Virus record (IMG/VR): IMGVR_UViG_3300049825_000233
Coordinates: 1-23,051 of that record
DNA from: a virus
Strand: one strand, 5' to 3'
Length of the DNA: 23,051 nucleotides
Shown: positions 21,436-23,051 of the stretch, in pieces
How positions within the stretch are numbered: the first letter of the stretch is position 1
How the letters are laid out: each line of letters begins with the position of its first letter
Notes under the pieces: generated by a model
The model's input: only the letters and a program-made list of their open reading frames with translations
What the model was told of the DNA's origin: nothing
Databases searched by the model: none
Position numbers and translations under genes: made by a program

Positions 21436-23051
21436 TTACGAGAATGGGTCGACCTCATCCTCGTCTTCCTCGACGTACAGCCAGTCACGCTCGACGCGAT
21501 AAACCCACCCAGCCATCCCCCGACGCCGTTTGCGCAGCGCGCCAAGCGCCACCAGCACCGCTCCGACACGCGCCTGATCGCCCGGTGTGACCTGCGCCAG
21601 CCGCTTCCCGATCGCGCCCACAAGAACGTCCGTCGTGCCCCACGTGTAGGGGTTATCGACCGGCACCTTGCCGGTCATCGGGTCTTCTTCGAGCAGCCAG
21701 CGCGTCACCGCTGGCCCCCATGCGTCCGCGCTTGAGAACTTCACGTGCTCATCCTTCGCCAATGTCTCTGCCTCTCGCCAGTCGATCCCGCCCGCCTTGA
21801 ACTTGGCGATCCCCTCGGCCCAGAGCTGATCGCGGTCTGCGGCGATCCTGTCGAGGTCGATCATCGTGCCGGCATCGCCCGCACCGCAGACCCTGAACGG
21901 CAGGAAGCGCCGCGAGCCCGTGGGGTCTTTGAGGATGTCCTCGGGGTTGCATGTGCCGTGCAGGATCGCGCGACGTTTAAACGATGTACTGAACTCTTGG
22001 TACTTCGGCACCCACGTCTCGACCTGCTTGGTGATGAAGGTCTTGAAGTCCTCGTCGTCGATGTTCCGCACGCGGCTCATCTCACTCATCTCGACCACCA
22101 GCACCCCGCGCATCAGTCTGGGCGTGTCCGCGTCGCGATGCCCGACCTTTAGCTCGAGGAACATCGACGACACCGGCGACATCGCCAGCAGCGCCGCGCT
22201 CTTGTACTGCCCTTGCGGCCCCTGCCAGATCGTCGCCATGTCGGCCTTGATCCCGGGGACCAGCAGGCGGCCCGCGTGCGCGGTCCAGATGTACCGCCCG
22301 ACTGACCGGTGGTACTCGTCGTCGTCCGTCTTGAGGTAGTCCGGCAGGAAGCGCTCGATCCGCTCTACACCGTCCCACGCCGGCAGGCGCTCGGCCCACT
22401 GCAGCGCGAGGTCGGTCGCGCGCAGCTCGGCGGCCTTGATGACCGCGGGCCTGAGCGTCGCTGGCTGCAACGACTTGAACCCCCGGTTGTCCATCCGCAT
22501 CGCCACCGAGGCGTAGTCGCTGTCACGCCACGCGCGCCAGTTGTCCGGCTCGCCCTGCGGTGCCCAGACGATCTGGGCCGTGAAGTCGTCGTAGGCGATA
22601 TGCCTGCCTGCGAGATGCGGGTGCGTGAGGAACTGGACGAAGTTGTAGGTGTTCGCTTCGATCCGCCCCTTGCCATCGGTGATGAACCGGACCTCGGGCT
22701 CTTGCTCCTCAACCACCTCGATCGCGGTGCCCGGCTCTGCGGCTGGCTCTTCCTCAACCACCGGGAAGGTCGAGGCGGTGTACCCACAGGCGTGCTCGAA
22801 CTCGTCGTCGGTCCGCCCCATGCAGTGCGCGTGCAGGCACTTGAAGTGCCCCTGCTGGTAGCCGCGTGTACCAGCGACGTAATACACTGTCTCACTCGGC
22901 CCGGAGAACGAGGTGTGCTCGTCGTCGAACGGACAGCGGATGAATATCTCCCCATCGCGGCCCTCGTCGCGCACTTCCCACTCGGCGAGCAGGAACTGTG
23001 CCACCGGGTCTTCGAGCCCGGGACGTGGGCTGTCATCGGCGGTAAGCCGGG
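21436..23051 (-). CDS. VapE/D5-like primase-helicase, N-terminus beyond window
   Basis: The frame stays open from the stop at 21436 to the right edge. The in-frame GTG at 23004 is probably not the true start, because coding-like sequence (RLTADDSPRPGLEDP) continues upstream. Counting from that GTG: C24-x5-H30 and C56/C61 form a zinc-finger-like part as in phage primases (GHFKCLHAHC). A VapE-type ATPase follows, with Walker A GPQGQYKS (262-269), Walker B-like VLVVEMSEM (301-309) and GSRRFLPF (363-370) as arginine-finger region. The usual last Gly of the P-loop is Tyr. Related proteins often carry a primase-polymerase domain N-terminally, which would lie outside the window. Its role is likely initiation or unwinding in phage DNA replication. 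Phe-Lys at 342-343 is encoded within a GTTTAAAC palindrome. Confidence 0.88.
   Translation of the reverse strand, partial: RLTADDSPRPGLEDPVAQFLLAEWEVRDEGRDGEIFIRCPFDDEHTSFSGPSETVYYVAGTRGYQQGHFKCLHAHCMGRTDDEFEHACGYTASTFPVVEEEPAAEPGTAIEVVEEQEPEVRFITDGKGRIEANTYNFVQFLTHPHLAGRHIAYDDFTAQIVWAPQGEPDNWRAWRDSDYASVAMRMDNRGFKSLQPATLRPAVIKAAELRATDLALQWAERLPAWDGVERIERFLPDYLKTDDDEYHRSVGRYIWTAHAGRLLVPGIKADMATIWQGPQGQYKSAALLAMSPVSSMFLELKVGHRDADTPRLMRGVLVVEMSEMSRVRNIDDEDFKTFITKQVETWVPKYQEFSTSFKRRAILHGTCNPEDILKDPTGSRRFLPFRVCGAGDAGTMIDLDRIAADRDQLWAEGIAKFKAGGIDWREAETLAKDEHVKFSSADAWGPAVTRWLLEEDPMTGKVPVDNPYTWGTTDVLVGAIGKRLAQVTPGDQARVGAVLVALGALRKRRRGMAGWVYRVERDWLYVEEDEDEVDPFS

Noticed and set aside
22999-23004. GTG at 23004 as the start of the VapE-like gene
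   Set aside because: The frame is open and protein-like to the window edge, so this codon is most likely internal.
1-23051. Diversity-generating retroelement as in phage BPP-1
   Set aside because: No reverse transcriptase motif or template/variable repeat pair is visible; any tail-fibre region would lie outside the window.

Overview
The window is a GC-rich (about two thirds G+C by eye) stretch of a tailed double-stranded DNA phage or prophage with a podovirus plan. Every convincing gene lies on the minus strand, so gene order runs from the right edge (23051) to the left edge (1). Genes are packed tightly, many with stop/start overlaps (ATGA, TGATG, ATGTGTAG). The head genes resemble those of Bordetella phage BPP-1 (portal, Bbp19-like, scaffold, GP7/Bbp17-like capsid, Bbp16-like cement). 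The tail and ejection genes follow T7 order (gp11, gp12, gp13, gp14, gp15, gp16 position). The host is probably a high-GC proteobacterium. An alphaproteobacterium is a guess that would fit the apparently leaderless genes.

Layout in transcription order: (1) 23051-21436, a replication protein of the VapE/D5-like primase-helicase type, cut by the window edge. (2) 21435-21096, a non-coding AT-rich region with ten GTTACA-type repeats in two opposed sets of five, a candidate origin or operator array. (3) 21095-20871, a small Cys/His protein. (4) About 20850-19858, a lower-GC island: a consensus-like sigma70 promoter, an 81-aa ORF of unknown function, hairpins, a duplicated leader motif and the 5' part of an IS1595-type transposase gene. 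(5) 19858-16634, DNA packaging: a small HTH-like protein, TerS, an exported protein with a virion-like sequence, and TerL. (6) 16630-11707, head: a small MCDP protein, portal, Bbp19-like protein, scaffold, major capsid, cement protein and a small acidic protein, ending at an intrinsic terminator. (7) 11633-1, tail and ejection proteins: gp11-like, gp12-like, gp13-like, gp14-like, a gp15-position protein with an M23 endopeptidase domain, and a giant polyvalent-type protein. That last frame is open from 5477 to the window's first base (at least 1825 codons).

The most unusual signal is a bipartite minus-strand motif, GGTGAACAC followed after 13-14 nt by a G-T-G-x-T-A-like block. It occurs just upstream of terS, the MCDP gene, the bbp19-like gene and the capsid gene. 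In the terS and bbp19 copies the second block abuts the start codon and no Shine-Dalgarno sequence is visible. This suggests a phage-specific late promoter family, two members of which would give leaderless mRNAs. With the terminator at 11648-11680 it would define a head transcription unit, analogous in position to T7's capsid-gene terminator. Other notable points are four copies of the rare palindrome GTTTAAAC inside genes, a large imperfect palindrome inside the giant gene, and a signal peptide on a virion-like protein between the terminase genes.
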